Shown here: piece after piece, positions 17,993-29,259 of the stretch | Numbering within the stretch: the stretch's first letter is position 1 | How the letters are laid out: every line of letters begins with the position of its first letter | NCBI RefSeq assembly: GCF_000799735.1 | Contig: NZ_JUHH01000001.1 | Span: 2,046,001-2,110,000 of the forward strand | DNA from: Methylotenera sp. G11 | Lineage (GTDB): Bacteria; Pseudomonadota; Gammaproteobacteria; Burkholderiales; Methylophilaceae | Direction: 5' to 3' | DNA length: 64,000 nt | The notes under the pieces: model-generated | Seen by the model: only the letters and a program-made list of their open reading frames with translations | Databases searched by the model: none | Told to the model about the DNA's origin: nothing | Made by a program: the position numbers and the translations under genes

Positions 17993-18472
17993 TCAGCTGC
18001 CGTGAGAGTGCCTGCCGGTGTTCAGGCCGAAACTGACCGCGATCTGCCACAGCAGGACGCCGGTAACGCTAGGCAGGAAATATGTCCAACCCAGGAACTC
18101 GTGGCCTGCAAATGCCTTGAGTATGAGCAGGATCAGCTGCGATAGCGAAAGCAATGAAAAAACATAGACCAATTGCTGGGTGCTGCTGAATAGCACCAGG
18201 CGGCGCTGGTAAATGACAGCGAAGAATGTGGTGATGGTATAGGCCAGCGCGTATTGGCCGAAAATGCCGCCGGTTGCTAAATCGACCCATAAGCCCATGA
18301 ACCAGGCGGTGCCGACGCTGCATTGGTTAGGCGCGCGCAGCAGCCAGAACAGAATCACCAGCAGCATGAAATCCGGGCGTAATGACAGCGCAATGCCGGA
18401 CCATGGGAACAGTATGCAGATGAACGCTGCAAACAGGGATAGGTAAATTGACCAGAACTTATTGTTGCGCAT
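17993..18472 (-). CDS. mreD: MreD, rod-shape-determining membrane protein
   Basis: About 159 residues and five hydrophobic helices, typical of MreD (PF04093), with the signature SGIALSLRPDFMLLVILFWL near the N-terminus. It links MreC and MreB to the elongation synthases. I start it at the ATG at 18472 because GGGAG lies 8 bases upstream; an upstream start at 18523 would lengthen the overlap with mreC to 65 bases and adds no conserved sequence. With the chosen start the overlap is 14 bases. Confidence 0.88.
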   Translation of the reverse strand: MRNNKFWSIYLSLFAAFICILFPWSGIALSLRPDFMLLVILFWLLRAPNQCSVGTAWFMGLWVDLATGGIFGQYALAYTITTFFAVIYQRRLVLFSSTQQLVYVFSLLSLSQLILLILKAFAGHEFLGWTYFLPSVTGVLLWQIAVSFGLNTGRHSHGS

Positions 18473-19538
18473 GCGGACGGCTCCCAGCATTCGCTGAAGG
18501 GGTTGGTGCGGGTTCTGCTGCAATGGCAGGCTTAGTATTCTGGGCTGGTTTCGTGCTTGTGGCCGCTGGAGCAGTGATTGCCGGTGCAGTTACCGCCACA
18601 GGTGCTGCTGCAGATGGCCTGCTTTTTTTACTTGCGGGGGCGGCATTCGCGGGGAATCCTGTTGCGGACTCCTGCCTGACTTCAGGAATGCTCACCAGCA
18701 GTAGCTGCCTGTCATTTTCAATCCCTCCGGTAGGCATGCAGACAATATGTGCAAACGGAGAGTCCTGCGTGGTTTTCATTTCCACTACCGTTGCAACAGC
18801 CAGGCCGGCAGGATAAACGCCGTCGATGCCTGAAGTGACGAGCTTGTCGCCGCGCTTGATGTCAACGTTGGCAGGCAGGTAAGGCAAATCCAGTGTGTTA
18901 TCGCGGCCATGGCCAAACGCAATCGCCCGCAAGCCGTTGCGTTCTATCTGTACCGGTATTGCCAGCGATTTATCGGTGATCAGCGTGATTTCACTGCTGG
19001 ATGGATAGGTGCGGGTGACCTGGCCGATGACGCCTTTTGCGTCCACCGCTGCGGCACCGGTGATGACATGGTGATTCTTGCCGCGGTTGACGATGATTTT
19101 TTTAGTAAAGGAATCTCGGCCCACGTGGATGATTTCTGCCAGGATACTGGTTTCGGTCAGAGACTGCTTTGCCTCCAGCAAATCACGCAGATTGGTATTT
19201 TCCAGGTTCAGGATATTCAGGCGCTGCAATGCGATATCCTGCGTAAGCGCCTGTTCTTTCAGGCGAGCGTTCTCTGCAAGCAGGTAGTGATGCGTCGAGA
19301 AGTACTCGTCCGTGTTATGGTAAAGCTCGGAAGGTGCATTGGCGACGACTTGCAAAGGGTGCAGCAGCGTCATCAGTTTCTCGCGTACCTCGGCCAGGTA
19401 TTGCAGGCGTGAATCGGTCGCCATCAGCGCCAGTGACATGGCCGTGAAGAATGTGAGCCGGGCGAGTGGGCTGGGGCCGCGCGCAAAAAAAGCCGGCGCT
19501 TGCTGCTGATCGAAGTTCTGATGAATGCCGCGCATCAT
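18459..19538 (-). CDS. mreC: MreC, rod-shape-determining periplasmic protein
   Basis: 359 residues. Cytoplasmic N-terminus, one membrane helix (about 27-42), a coiled coil (about 70-115) and the MreC beta-barrel core (about 120-275) with VITGAAAVDAKGVIGQV and RGDKLVTSGIDGVYPAGL. A disordered Ala/Pro/Lys-rich tail follows (about 285-359). MreC scaffolds PBP2 activation. The tail coding overlaps the start of mreD, so tail variation is limited by mreD. Confidence 0.93.
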   Translation of the reverse strand: MMRGIHQNFDQQQAPAFFARGPSPLARLTFFTAMSLALMATDSRLQYLAEVREKLMTLLHPLQVVANAPSELYHNTDEYFSTHHYLLAENARLKEQALTQDIALQRLNILNLENTNLRDLLEAKQSLTETSILAEIIHVGRDSFTKKIIVNRGKNHHVITGAAAVDAKGVIGQVTRTYPSSSEITLITDKSLAIPVQIERNGLRAIAFGHGRDNTLDLPYLPANVDIKRGDKLVTSGIDGVYPAGLAVATVVEMKTTQDSPFAHIVCMPTGGIENDRQLLLVSIPEVRQESATGFPANAAPASKKSRPSAAAPVAVTAPAITAPAATSTKPAQNTKPAIAAEPAPTPSANAGSRPHAQQ

Positions 19539-19580
19539 TGTTGAGTTTATGGAGTCTCGTTTTTGCTGTTAGTGTATAAA

Positions 19581-19608
19581 CTTTAGGCCGTATGCATACG
19601 GCCTAAAG
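19581..19608. terminator. Perfect 28-bp palindrome between mreB and mreC (attenuator candidate)
   Basis: The arms 19581-19594 and 19595-19608 are exact reverse complements (CTTTAGGCCGTATG and its complement). As RNA it would fold to an 11-bp stem with an ATGCAT loop. On the minus strand it is followed by TTTATAC, not a long T run, so it would be a weak terminator or an RNA-processing/stability hairpin separating mreB output from mreCD. Confidence 0.55.
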
Positions 19609-19655
19609 TCTGACGGTCAAATAATCGAAAGCCGGTTCTGTACTGGCTGGTTTGA

Positions 19656-20948
<1,293 letters not shown>

Positions 20949-21263
20949 ATGGCACTCAGTATTGAAGATATAAAAAAAATAGCGCACCTCGCGCGCATTG
21001 AAGTCAGCGAAGGTGAAGCCGCCGCAACCCTTACAAAACTTACCGGCATTCTGGGCCTGATCGAGCAGATGCAGGCCGTGAATACTGAAGGCATCGTCCC
21101 GATGTCGCACTCTCAGGATGTCGTGCAGCGCCTGCGTGAGGACGTGGTGACCAAAACCAACCAGCGTGAGGCGTTCCAGGGGATTGCACCAGCGCTTGGT
21201 AACGGCTCAGCCGAACGTGCCGTTGACAGCGGTCTTTATCTTGTACCCAAAGTAATAGAGTAA
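20949..21263 (+). CDS. gatC: Asp-tRNA(Asn)/Glu-tRNA(Gln) amidotransferase subunit C
   Basis: 104 residues. The opening [20 protein letters not shown] and the central [20 protein letters not shown] are standard GatC. It wraps around and stabilises GatA in the GatCAB complex, which amidates mischarged Glu-tRNA(Gln) and/or Asp-tRNA(Asn). It precedes gatA by 6 bases in a gatCAB operon. Confidence 0.95.
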   Translation: MALSIEDIKKIAHLARIEVSEGEAAATLTKLTGILGLIEQMQAVNTEGIVPMSHSQDVVQRLREDVVTKTNQREAFQGIAPALGNGSAERAVDSGLYLVPKVIE

Positions 21264-21269
21264 CAGCAC

Positions 21270-22739
21270 ATGATTAACAGTAGCTTAAAAACATTAGGCC
21301 AGATGCTGGCTAAAAAAGAAGTTTCCAGTGTAGAACTGACACAGGCGTTCCTGAATCGCATCGACACCTTTAATCCGGAAATCAACGCTTATATATCATT
21401 GGATCACCAGAAGACACTGGCGCAGGCGCAAGCGGCGGATGCGATGATCGCTGCCGGTAATGCAGGGCCGCTGACCGGTATTCCTATCGCACAGAAAGAT
21501 ATTTTCTGCGCCAGTGGCTGGAAGACCACCTGCGGCTCCAAGATGCTGGCGAATTTTGTCGCACCGTATGATGCGGATGTGATCTCCCGCTTTGATGCTG
21601 CCGGTGCCGTGAACCTGGGTAAAACCAATATGGATGAGTTCGCGATGGGTTCATCCAACGAGACCAGCTATTTCGGCGGCGTGAAAAACCCATGGGATTT
21701 CACGCGGGTGCCAGGCGGCAGCAGCGGCGGAAGTGCGGCGGCAGTGTCAGCACGTTTGTGTGCAGCGGCCAGCGGCACTGATACCGGTGGCTCGATCCGC
21801 CAGCCTGCATCTTTATGCGGCCTGACCGGGTTGAAGCCGACTTACGGCGTAGTATCCCGTTACGGCATGATTGCTTTCGCCTCCAGCCTTGACCAGGCTG
21901 GGCCTATGGCAAAATCCGCCGAAGACTGCGCACTCATGATGAATGTGATGGCGGGCTTCGATGAGCGAGATTCCACTAGCCTCAATCGCGAGAAAGAAGA
22001 TTACACGCGCGACCTGAATAAGCCTTTGCAGGGTTTGCGTGTCGGCTTGCCGAAAGAATTCTTTGCGGAAGGCCTGGATGCCGGCGTAGATCAGGTCATT
22101 CAGGCTGCAATCGCGGAATATAAAAACCTCGGTGCGGAAATTGTTGAAATCTCCCTGCCCAACACCGGTTTGTCTATCCCGGTGTATTACGTACTGGCGC
22201 CGGCCGAAGCTTCAAGCAACCTGTCACGTTATGACGGCGTGCGCTACGGCCACCGCACCGCGGAATATACCGATTTGATGGATATGTATTGCAAGAGCCG
22301 TGCTGAAGGTTTCGGCGCCGAAGTCAAGCGCCGTATCCTGATCGGTACTTATGTGCTGAGTGCCGGTTACTATGACGCGTATTACCTGAAAGCGCAGCAG
22401 ATCCGCCGCCTGATCGCGCAGGATTTTGAAGAAGCTTTCAAGCATTGCGATGTGATCATGGGGCCAGCTGCGCCGTCGACTGCATTTAAAGCCGGTGAAA
22501 AAGTGGATGACCCGGTCGCGATGTATCTGCAGGACATCTATACGATTTCTACCAACCTGGCAGGTTTGCCCGGCATGAGCATACCGGCGGGTTTCAGTGC
22601 CGGTAGCGATGGCAAGGCGTTGCCGGTAGGCTTGCAGATTATCGGTAATTATTTTGATGAAGCACGCATGCTGAATGTGGCGCACCAATATCAACAAGTA
22701 ACAGATTGGCATGCTCGTATGCCAGAGGGTCTAGCATAA
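21270..22739 (+). CDS. gatA: Asp-tRNA(Asn)/Glu-tRNA(Gln) amidotransferase subunit A
   Basis: 489 residues, normal length. Amidase signature family with the catalytic lysine in [10 protein letters not shown], the Ser-rich loop [14 protein letters not shown] and the nucleophile region [11 protein letters not shown]. It releases ammonia from glutamine for transfer to the aminoacyl-tRNA on GatB. Its stop overlaps the gatB start by one base (TAATG). Confidence 0.97.
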   Translation: MINSSLKTLGQMLAKKEVSSVELTQAFLNRIDTFNPEINAYISLDHQKTLAQAQAADAMIAAGNAGPLTGIPIAQKDIFCASGWKTTCGSKMLANFVAPYDADVISRFDAAGAVNLGKTNMDEFAMGSSNETSYFGGVKNPWDFTRVPGGSSGGSAAAVSARLCAAASGTDTGGSIRQPASLCGLTGLKPTYGVVSRYGMIAFASSLDQAGPMAKSAEDCALMMNVMAGFDERDSTSLNREKEDYTRDLNKPLQGLRVGLPKEFFAEGLDAGVDQVIQAAIAEYKNLGAEIVEISLPNTGLSIPVYYVLAPAEASSNLSRYDGVRYGHRTAEYTDLMDMYCKSRAEGFGAEVKRRILIGTYVLSAGYYDAYYLKAQQIRRLIAQDFEEAFKHCDVIMGPAAPSTAFKAGEKVDDPVAMYLQDIYTISTNLAGLPGMSIPAGFSAGSDGKALPVGLQIIGNYFDEARMLNVAHQYQQVTDWHARMPEGLA

Positions 22740-24187
22740 TGGAATGGGAAGTTGTTATCGGGCTGGAAACTCACACCCAGCTGCAAACAAAAACAAAGAT
22801 ATTTTCAGGCGCGTCTACCGCGTTTGGTGCCGAGCCTAACACTCAGGCATGTGAAGTCAGCATCGCGCTGCCTGGCGTGTTGCCGGTGCTGAATAAAGAG
22901 GCCGTCAACTGTGCGATCAAATTCGGCCTGGCAGTCAATGCAGAGATTGCGCCGCGTTCAGTATTTGCGCGTAAAAACTATTTTTACCCGGATCTGCCCA
23001 AAGGTTACCAGATCAGCCAGTACGAACTGCCGGTGGTCGGCAAGGGCGCTGTCACGATTCAGGTGCCGGCGGCGGGCAAGAACCCGGCTTACGAAAAAGT
23101 GATCAACATTACGCGTGCCCACCTTGAGGAAGATGCGGGCAAGTCAGTCCATGGCGCAGTGGAGGGCATGAGCGGTATCGATCTCAACCGTGCCGGTACG
23201 CCATTGCTGGAGATCGTGACTGAGCCTGACATGCGGTCTGCGGCGGAAGCGGTGGCCTATGCCAAAAAGCTGCATGAACTCGTGCAATGGATCGGAATCT
23301 GTGACGGCAATATGCAGGAAGGCAGTTTCCGCTGTGACGTGAACGTATCGGTACGTCCGAAAGGGTCTGACAAGCTTGGTACGCGCCGCGAGATCAAAAA
23401 CCTGAACTCGTTCAAATTCATGCAGCAGGCGATTGAGTTTGAGACACGCTGGCAGATCGAAACGCTGGAAGATGGCGGTACGATCCAGCAGGCCACGGTG
23501 CTGTTTAATCCGGATACCGGTGAAACACGTGCGATGCGCAGCAAAGAGGAAGCGAACGATTACCGTTATTTCCCTGACCCGGATCTGCTGCCGCTGGAAG
23601 TGACCGAGGCGGATAAAGCGCGTGTAAAGGCAGAAATGCCTGAATTGCCTGAGGCAATGAAAGCGCGTTTTGAATCGGAATACGGTCTGACCGGCTATGA
23701 TGCAGCAACGCTCACCGCCAGCCGTGATGTGGCAGATTACTTTGTGGCCGCGGTCAAGGCCGGTGCGGATGCCAAACCGGCCGCAAACTGGGTGATGGGT
23801 GCGGTTTCTGCAAAACTGAATGCAGAAGAGAGATCTATTACCGAGTCACCGCTAAGCGCTGCGCAATTGGCGAGCCTGCTTAAACGCATTGCCGACAACA
23901 CGATTTCAAATAATGCGGCAAAACAGGTGTTTGAAGCGATGTGGGCAGGTGAGGGTGAAGCGGATGCCATCATTGAGGCAAAAGGCCTCAAACAGGTGTC
24001 GGATACCGGGGCGATTGAAGCGATCATCGACGAAGTGCTGGCTGCCAATGCTGCAATGGTGGAGGAGTTCAAGGCCGGTAAAGAGAAAGCATTCAATGCG
24101 CTGGTGGGTCAGGCCATGAAAGCTTCCAAAGGCAAGGCCAACCCTGCGCAGGTCAATGAAATGCTGAAGAAAAAACTGGGGGCTTAA
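22739..24187 (+). CDS. gatB: Asp-tRNA(Asn)/Glu-tRNA(Gln) amidotransferase subunit B
   Basis: 482 residues. It opens with [16 protein letters not shown] and carries the tRNA-binding GatB/YqeY tail with the repeated helix [20 protein letters not shown]. It phosphorylates the misacylated Glu or Asp and amidates it with ammonia from GatA. The start at 22739 is fixed by the TAATG overlap with gatA; an in-frame upstream start would extend well into gatA. Confidence 0.96.
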   Translation: MEWEVVIGLETHTQLQTKTKIFSGASTAFGAEPNTQACEVSIALPGVLPVLNKEAVNCAIKFGLAVNAEIAPRSVFARKNYFYPDLPKGYQISQYELPVVGKGAVTIQVPAAGKNPAYEKVINITRAHLEEDAGKSVHGAVEGMSGIDLNRAGTPLLEIVTEPDMRSAAEAVAYAKKLHELVQWIGICDGNMQEGSFRCDVNVSVRPKGSDKLGTRREIKNLNSFKFMQQAIEFETRWQIETLEDGGTIQQATVLFNPDTGETRAMRSKEEANDYRYFPDPDLLPLEVTEADKARVKAEMPELPEAMKARFESEYGLTGYDAATLTASRDVADYFVAAVKAGADAKPAANWVMGAVSAKLNAEERSITESPLSAAQLASLLKRIADNTISNNAAKQVFEAMWAGEGEADAIIEAKGLKQVSDTGAIEAIIDEVLAANAAMVEEFKAGKEKAFNALVGQAMKASKGKANPAQVNEMLKKKLGA

Positions 24188-24222
24188 CCTTAATCGCCTG
24201 TTTGCCGGTTTCCAGAAAAACC

Positions 24223-24260
24223 AAAAAGCCATGATTGCATACTTGCAATCATGGCTTTTT
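24223..24260. terminator. Bidirectional intrinsic terminator after gatB
   Basis: A perfect 17-bp stem (24223-24239 and 24244-24260) with loop TACT; the arms start with AAAAA and end with TTTTT. It lies between gatB and the convergent DUF4124 gene and can serve both. Confidence 0.9.
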
Positions 24261-24297
24261 GCTTGATGGGCGCTTGAGGTTCGACAGGAGCTTTGGT

Positions 24298-24981
24298 TTA
24301 CTGATTCGGTGGATTCTGGCTGCCGGTGGCGGTAGCGGTGTTTTGGCCCCTGAGCGCCAGGTAGCGCTTTTTATCGTCGTCAAAACGTTTTTGTATACTA
24401 TCGATGGCCTGCTGGCGTTCGCTGATGCGCTGGTCGATTTTCGTCACCGCATCCTTGTGGGTTTTCAGCTCATCCCTGATGTTTGCTGGTACAGGTTTTT
24501 TAGCTTTGCTGTAATTGCTGGCGGCAAGGTCGGACTGCTCGAGCTTTTTCTGCGCGACCGCCCTGTCCTGCTGCAGGTTTTTGAGGGCAAGCAGTTCCGG
24601 TTCCAGGTTGCGGTCGCGTGTCAGGTCGATTTCATTGGCATTCGTGAATGTGCCAAGCAGCGCCCGGTCTTTTTTGTTCTGTTCCAGTTTGGCTGATTCC
24701 GCTGCTTGATCTACCTGTGGAGCATTCGGTTTATTATGCTGAACGGTGATACCCTGCTTGTTCATCAAAGAGTTGTCACGATCGGCATATTGGGGCGGGA
24801 TTGAATCGCCGTAATGCGTGATGCCTTTTTCGTCTTTCCATTTGACAATACGGCCGCTACCTTCGGCCTGTGCATGCGGCATGAAGCATGTTGCTGAAAC
24901 CAACGAGGCAATAATGGTCAGTCGCACTGACGCAAAATAATCCGGTTTTCCGGATGTTGACCTTTGTAATTGCAGCATCAT
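24298..24981 (-). CDS. Exported DUF4124 domain protein with coiled-coil tail
   Basis: About 227 residues. A signal peptide (RLTIIASLVSATCFMPHAQA) is followed by a DUF4124 module (about 40-75: GRIVKWKDEKGITHYGDSIP) and a charged, helical C-terminal half predicted to be coiled coil (LALKNLQQDRAVAQKKLEQS and after). DUF4124 is a small beta module common in proteobacterial secreted proteins with no settled function. I start at the ATG at 24981, which has GAGGTG about 9 bases upstream; a start at 25008 lacks a ribosome site. It follows pyrE and may be cotranscribed. Confidence 0.75.
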   Translation of the reverse strand: MMLQLQRSTSGKPDYFASVRLTIIASLVSATCFMPHAQAEGSGRIVKWKDEKGITHYGDSIPPQYADRDNSLMNKQGITVQHNKPNAPQVDQAAESAKLEQNKKDRALLGTFTNANEIDLTRDRNLEPELLALKNLQQDRAVAQKKLEQSDLAASNYSKAKKPVPANIRDELKTHKDAVTKIDQRISERQQAIDSIQKRFDDDKKRYLALRGQNTATATGSQNPPNQ

Positions 24982-25037
24982 GAATCTAAGCACCTCTATT
25001 TCATACACATTCGCGCATGGCAGCTGTGCATGTAAGT

Positions 25038-25691
25038 TTAACTGACGCCATATTTCTGGCGATATGCCTCGACTGCATGCAAGTTTTGCACCAGATCCTG
25101 ATGTGCTTTCAGATAGCTCAGTAAATCATCCAGATTGGTAATCGCGCAGACTGGAATCTGGTTGGTTTTCACCACTTCCTGCACCGCAGACAGCTCGCCC
25201 AGGCCTTTTTCCTGCCTGTCGATCGCAATGGCCACGCCGCAAGCCCTGGCGCCATTGGCGTTGATAAGCTCAACGGATTCGCGCACCGAAGTGCCTGCCG
25301 AAATTACGTCATCAATGATGAGAACTCTACCTTGCAGTGGGCTGCCTATGATCGTGCCGCCTTCGCCATGGTCTTTAGCCTCTTTGCGGTTGTAGGCGTA
25401 AGGGATGTTGCGACCATTTTTGGCATACGCAATGGCAATACTTGCCGCTAATGTGATGCCTTTATAGGCAGGCCCGAATAGCATGTCAAACTCAATGCCG
25501 GAATTCTGGATCGCTTCGGCATAGAATTCACCTAATTTCATTAAACTCTCGCCGTCATTGAATAAGCCGGCGTTGAAGAAATACGGGCTTAAGCGCCCGG
25601 CTTTGGTTTTGAATTCGCCGAAACGCAAAACCTCTTTTTTGATCGCAAATGCGATAAACTCTTGTCTGAATTGGTCTGTTTTCTGGGTCAT
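25038..25691 (-). CDS. pyrE: Orotate phosphoribosyltransferase
   Basis: 217 residues. It makes orotidine 5'-phosphate from orotate and PRPP in pyrimidine synthesis. The PRPP loop [16 protein letters not shown] is clear, as is the catalytic loop region [12 protein letters not shown]. It is divergent from the exonuclease III gene with only about 30 bases between starts, so the promoters must overlap. Confidence 0.96.
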   Translation of the reverse strand: MTQKTDQFRQEFIAFAIKKEVLRFGEFKTKAGRLSPYFFNAGLFNDGESLMKLGEFYAEAIQNSGIEFDMLFGPAYKGITLAASIAIAYAKNGRNIPYAYNRKEAKDHGEGGTIIGSPLQGRVLIIDDVISAGTSVRESVELINANGARACGVAIAIDRQEKGLGELSAVQEVVKTNQIPVCAITNLDDLLSYLKAHQDLVQNLHAVEAYRQKYGVS

Positions 25692-25723
25692 TTTATCTAT
25701 CTACTGTTATCAGGAATGAAGTT

Positions 25724-26524
25724 TTGAAGATTATATCGTTAAATTTAAATGGCATCCGCTCCGCAACTAATAAAGGTCTGTACGCATGGCTGAAAAAACA
25801 GGATGCTGACGTTATCTGCATGCAGGAAATCAAGGCGCAGGTATCTGACATGACAACCGAGATGCTGAATCCTGAAGGGTATTATGGCTATTTTCATTAT
25901 GCGGAGAAAAAAGGTTATAGCGGCGTCGGCATTTATTCAAAAAAACAGCCGGATGCCGTGATTGAGGGGCTGGGAAACACAGGCCTGGTACAGGGGCATG
26001 GCATGCAGGATATAGACAGCGAAGGCCGCTACATAGAAGCAAAATTCGGTAATTTAAGTGTAGTTTCGCTGTATTTGCCGTCTGGTTCCAGTGGTGAGGA
26101 GCGGCAGGCATTCAAGTTCAGCGTCATGGAGCGCTTTATGCCGCAGTTGCAGGCGCTAAAAGCAAGCGGCCGCGATGTAGTGATCTGCGGTGACTGGAAT
26201 ATCGCACACAAAGAGGCTGACTTAAAGAACTGGAAGGGCAATAAAAAGAACTCCGGGTTTCTGCCGGAAGAGCGTGCATGGCTCACGGCATTGTTTGATG
26301 AGGTGGGCTGGGTCGATGTATACCGCAGGCTGCACCCGGATACCACGGATGCATGTTACACCTGGTGGAGCAATCGCGGCCAGGCCTGGGCAAAGAACGT
26401 AGGCTGGCGTATCGATTACCAGATCGCGACGCCGGAGTTTGCAGCAAAGGCAGTGGCCACCAGTGTGTATAAAGATGAGCGATTCAGTGACCATGCGCCG
26501 CTGATTATCGAGTATGCAGGTTAA
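25724..26524 (+). CDS. xth: Exodeoxyribonuclease III (AP endonuclease)
   Basis: 266 residues. Exonuclease/endonuclease/phosphatase fold with MQEIKAQ (metal-binding Glu), GDWNIAHKEADLKN and the C-terminal SDHAPLIIEY (catalytic Asp-His). It incises abasic sites and degrades 3' ends in DNA repair. It starts with TTG at 25724, preceded by AGGAA; the opening MKIISLNLNGIRSA matches the family start exactly, which supports this rare codon. Confidence 0.94.
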   Translation: MKIISLNLNGIRSATNKGLYAWLKKQDADVICMQEIKAQVSDMTTEMLNPEGYYGYFHYAEKKGYSGVGIYSKKQPDAVIEGLGNTGLVQGHGMQDIDSEGRYIEAKFGNLSVVSLYLPSGSSGEERQAFKFSVMERFMPQLQALKASGRDVVICGDWNIAHKEADLKNWKGNKKNSGFLPEERAWLTALFDEVGWVDVYRRLHPDTTDACYTWWSNRGQAWAKNVGWRIDYQIATPEFAAKAVATSVYKDERFSDHAPLIIEYAG

Positions 26525-26566
26525 GAGGGATTGTCGGAGGGTTTTTCTGCGCAAGGCTGTGCGTGC

Positions 26567-27334
26567 TTAGCGGCAGAAAGGTAGCTGCAGGCTTTGCAGC
26601 ACTTCTCCGCTGCGGGCGTTCTGCACAAAAACTGCAGCCCCGGCATCGCGTTTAATCCATTCGGCACCTAGGGTGACGTTTTCCGAGAACTCGTTGCCCT
26701 TACGCATGCGGTATGGCCCAAAGAGTTTCTGCACCACATAGTCATGGTGTAGCTCTCGGCCGTTATTTTCGCCGGCATTTATTTTGCTGGTTAATTTGTT
26801 TTCATAAACTGCAATCATCATTTCACTGTCCACGCCATCGTCTGCACTTAATATCTGTGCATTTGCAGATAGCGACAGGCCGTTGGCCTGGCTTGCGATA
26901 TGCAGTGTGAGGTTTGCGCGCGGTGCCGATTCCAGCTGTGCTTTGATGCGGTTATCAAGCTGGGTATTATTCCATTGCCTGAGATCGCGCCCGTTTATTA
27001 CAAACTGTGGCGTGTAAACAAATCCGGAATGATTGAAAGCGGCAGTTCTGTGCTGCCGTGCCGTATATTCCGCTTTCGAGAAGCGATCTTTCCAGCCTAT
27101 GTAGTTCCAGTAGTCCACATGAAACGCGAGTGCAGTCAGTTTGTCTGGCCCGTAAGGCAATTCACTCAGCCATTTGTCTGCCGGCGGGCAGCTGCTGCAA
27201 CCTTCAGAGGTGTAGAGTTCGAGCAAAGGCACGGTGGTCATGCCGCTTCTGGCACTGCATTCATAGGCTGAAGCAGTGTGTGGAAGCACGCTGGATAAAG
27301 TAATTGCGAGCAGGAGCCTGTAACGGAATGCCAT
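26567..27334 (-). CDS. Exported DUF1223 protein with thioredoxin-like CxxC
   Basis: 255 residues. Signal peptide ending near SAYEC, then the DUF1223 domain with LLELYTSEGCSSCPPADKWL at about 36-55. The CSSC pair and surrounding fold resemble thioredoxin-like proteins. Members are secreted, and their substrate is not established. The gene is convergent with xth and lies 48 bases after the AmpG-like gene on the same strand. Confidence 0.85.
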   Translation of the reverse strand: MAFRYRLLLAITLSSVLPHTASAYECSARSGMTTVPLLELYTSEGCSSCPPADKWLSELPYGPDKLTALAFHVDYWNYIGWKDRFSKAEYTARQHRTAAFNHSGFVYTPQFVINGRDLRQWNNTQLDNRIKAQLESAPRANLTLHIASQANGLSLSANAQILSADDGVDSEMMIAVYENKLTSKINAGENNGRELHHDYVVQKLFGPYRMRKGNEFSENVTLGAEWIKRDAGAAVFVQNARSGEVLQSLQLPFCR

Positions 27335-27382
27335 GATATATCTCCTTGAACATAGAGATATGTCGTTGCCGGCAGTAAAACC

Positions 27383-28648
27383 TTACAGAGTGCTGCTTGT
27401 CTGGCTTGCTGCGGTCTCGTTCCAGGGGGCGATCTTGATCAGCAATGCCATGCCCGGTATTGCCAGTAAAAAACACAGCATGAAGAACTGGAACCAGCCC
27501 AGGTGCTCTACCATGTAACCGGTGGCGGCGTTGGCAAACGTACGCGGCACGGCAGCGAGGCTCGTGAACAGCGCAAACTGCGTGGCGGTATATAGCGGGT
27601 GCGTGGTGTGTGCAATGTAAGCGACGAAGGCTGCGGTGCCGAGGCCGACGCCAAAAGCCTCGACGCCGATCACCAGGCCCAGCAGCGGTATGTTGTGTGA
27701 TGCGGTAGCCAGCCATGCAAAGCCGAGGATAGCAACCATTTGCACTGCGCCAAATATCCACAGCGAGCGGTTGATGCCGAGCTTGATCATCCATGCGCCC
27801 CCCAGCAGACCGCCGACCACGCTGGGCCAGAGTCCGGCGTTCTTGGCAATGAGGCCGATCTCTGTTTTACTGTAGCCCATATCAAGGTAGAACGGTGTTG
27901 CCAGTGCAGTCGCCATGCTGTCGCCCAGCTTGTAGAGGAAAATGAATGCCAGGATGGTCAGTGCGGATTGCATGCCATTGCGGCCGATAAATTCTTTGAA
28001 CGGCTCTACTACAGCGGCGCGCAGGGTCTTGGGGGCGCCATTCCTGAGTAGTGGTTCCGTCACCAGCAAGGTCATGATCAGCCCCGGCAGCATGAACAGT
28101 GCTGTGATGGTGAAAACGCTGCTCCAGGCCATGTGGTCAGCCAGGATGAGCGAGAGCGAGCCCGGAACCAGGCCGGCAATTTTATAGGCGTTCACATGTA
28201 CGGCATTGCCGAGCCCCAGCTCCGCATCGATCAGCAGTTCACGGCGGTAGGCATCCAGCACAATATCCTGGCACGCGCTGAAAAATGCGACGACTGTCGC
28301 CAGGTAGGCAATTGCCCAGATATCCAGTTTCGGGTTAAAGGCGCCGAAAGTCGGGATTGATAGCAGCAGCAGTATCTGCGCGATCAGCAGCCAGCCGCGC
28401 CGCCTGCCCAGCGGTGGCGTGTAGCGGTCAAATAATGGCGCCCACAGGAATTTCCAGGTGAACGGCAGGTTGATCAGCGCAAACAGGCCGATGGATTTGA
28501 GATCCACGCCTTCGGAACGCAGCCATGCCGGCAGCAGGCTGATCAGGATGTACAGCGGTAAACCGGAACTGAAGCCGGTAAAAACGCAGATGAGCATTTT
28601 TCTGCTCATGAGCGATTGCCGTATGCCAGGTTGTGAAGTGGGCGGCAA
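27383..28648 (-). CDS. ampG: AmpG-like MFS permease (muropeptide uptake)
   Basis: 421 residues, about twelve hydrophobic helices. The N-terminal region (FTGFSSGLPLYILISLLPAW, then GLFALINLPFTWKFLWAPLFDR) is typical of AmpG, which imports anhydromuropeptides from the periplasm for peptidoglycan recycling. Other MFS-1 permeases share the fold, so substrate is inferred. AmpD, which acts next in that pathway, is encoded at 59853-60416. It lies 5 bases after metW. Confidence 0.85.
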   Translation of the reverse strand: MPPTSQPGIRQSLMSRKMLICVFTGFSSGLPLYILISLLPAWLRSEGVDLKSIGLFALINLPFTWKFLWAPLFDRYTPPLGRRRGWLLIAQILLLLSIPTFGAFNPKLDIWAIAYLATVVAFFSACQDIVLDAYRRELLIDAELGLGNAVHVNAYKIAGLVPGSLSLILADHMAWSSVFTITALFMLPGLIMTLLVTEPLLRNGAPKTLRAAVVEPFKEFIGRNGMQSALTILAFIFLYKLGDSMATALATPFYLDMGYSKTEIGLIAKNAGLWPSVVGGLLGGAWMIKLGINRSLWIFGAVQMVAILGFAWLATASHNIPLLGLVIGVEAFGVGLGTAAFVAYIAHTTHPLYTATQFALFTSLAAVPRTFANAATGYMVEHLGWFQFFMLCFLLAIPGMALLIKIAPWNETAASQTSSTL

Positions 28649-28653
28649 GGCGG

Positions 28654-29259
28654 CTACTTGGCTTTTAATCTATACATGGCCAGGCAGCCAAGCAGGTTGG
28701 GTATGAAGTTTATTTCTTTGCCATCGGTAATGACTTTGCGTTCCAGGATGTCGATATTGTGGTTCTTGCAGAATGTATCGAAGTCATGGATGGTGCAAAG
28801 GTGCACGTTAGGCGTATCAAACCACTGGTAAGGCAGGGTTTTTGATACCGGCATCTGGCCGAGGGTGATCTGTATGCGGTTGCGCCAGTAACCGAAGTTA
28901 GGAAAGGTGACGATGACTTCCTGTCCCACGCGCAGCATGTCCAGCACGATGGCTTCGGTATGATGCATCGCCTGCAGCGTTTGCGACAGGATAACGGTAT
29001 TGAATGACTGGTCTTCAAACCCGGATAACCCGTCTTCGAGGTCCATCTGAATCACATTGGAACCGTTCCGGATGCATGCCAGCACATTGGCATCGTCTTT
29101 TTCGACACCGTAGCCCTTGATTTCGAGTGAGCCGCGCAGGTATTGCAGCAGTTCGCCGTCGCCGCAGCCTAAATCCAGCACTTTTGAGCCGAATTTAACC
29201 CAGTTTGCAATTATTGCAAAGTCTTGCCTGAAGTTTGTGATATTTACATTATTCTGCAT
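28654..29259 (-). CDS. metW: MetW, methionine-biosynthesis-associated methyltransferase-like protein
   Basis: About 201 residues. The SAM-binding motif [15 protein letters not shown] lies near the N-terminus, and [15 protein letters not shown] is motif II. MetW is required with MetX for homoserine acylation in several proteobacteria. I use the ATG at 29259, overlapping metX by 11 bases; a TTG at 29271 is also possible. The metX-metW overlap is a conserved arrangement. Confidence 0.92.
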   Translation of the reverse strand: MQNNVNITNFRQDFAIIANWVKFGSKVLDLGCGDGELLQYLRGSLEIKGYGVEKDDANVLACIRNGSNVIQMDLEDGLSGFEDQSFNTVILSQTLQAMHHTEAIVLDMLRVGQEVIVTFPNFGYWRNRIQITLGQMPVSKTLPYQWFDTPNVHLCTIHDFDTFCKNHNIDILERKVITDGKEINFIPNLLGCLAMYRLKAK

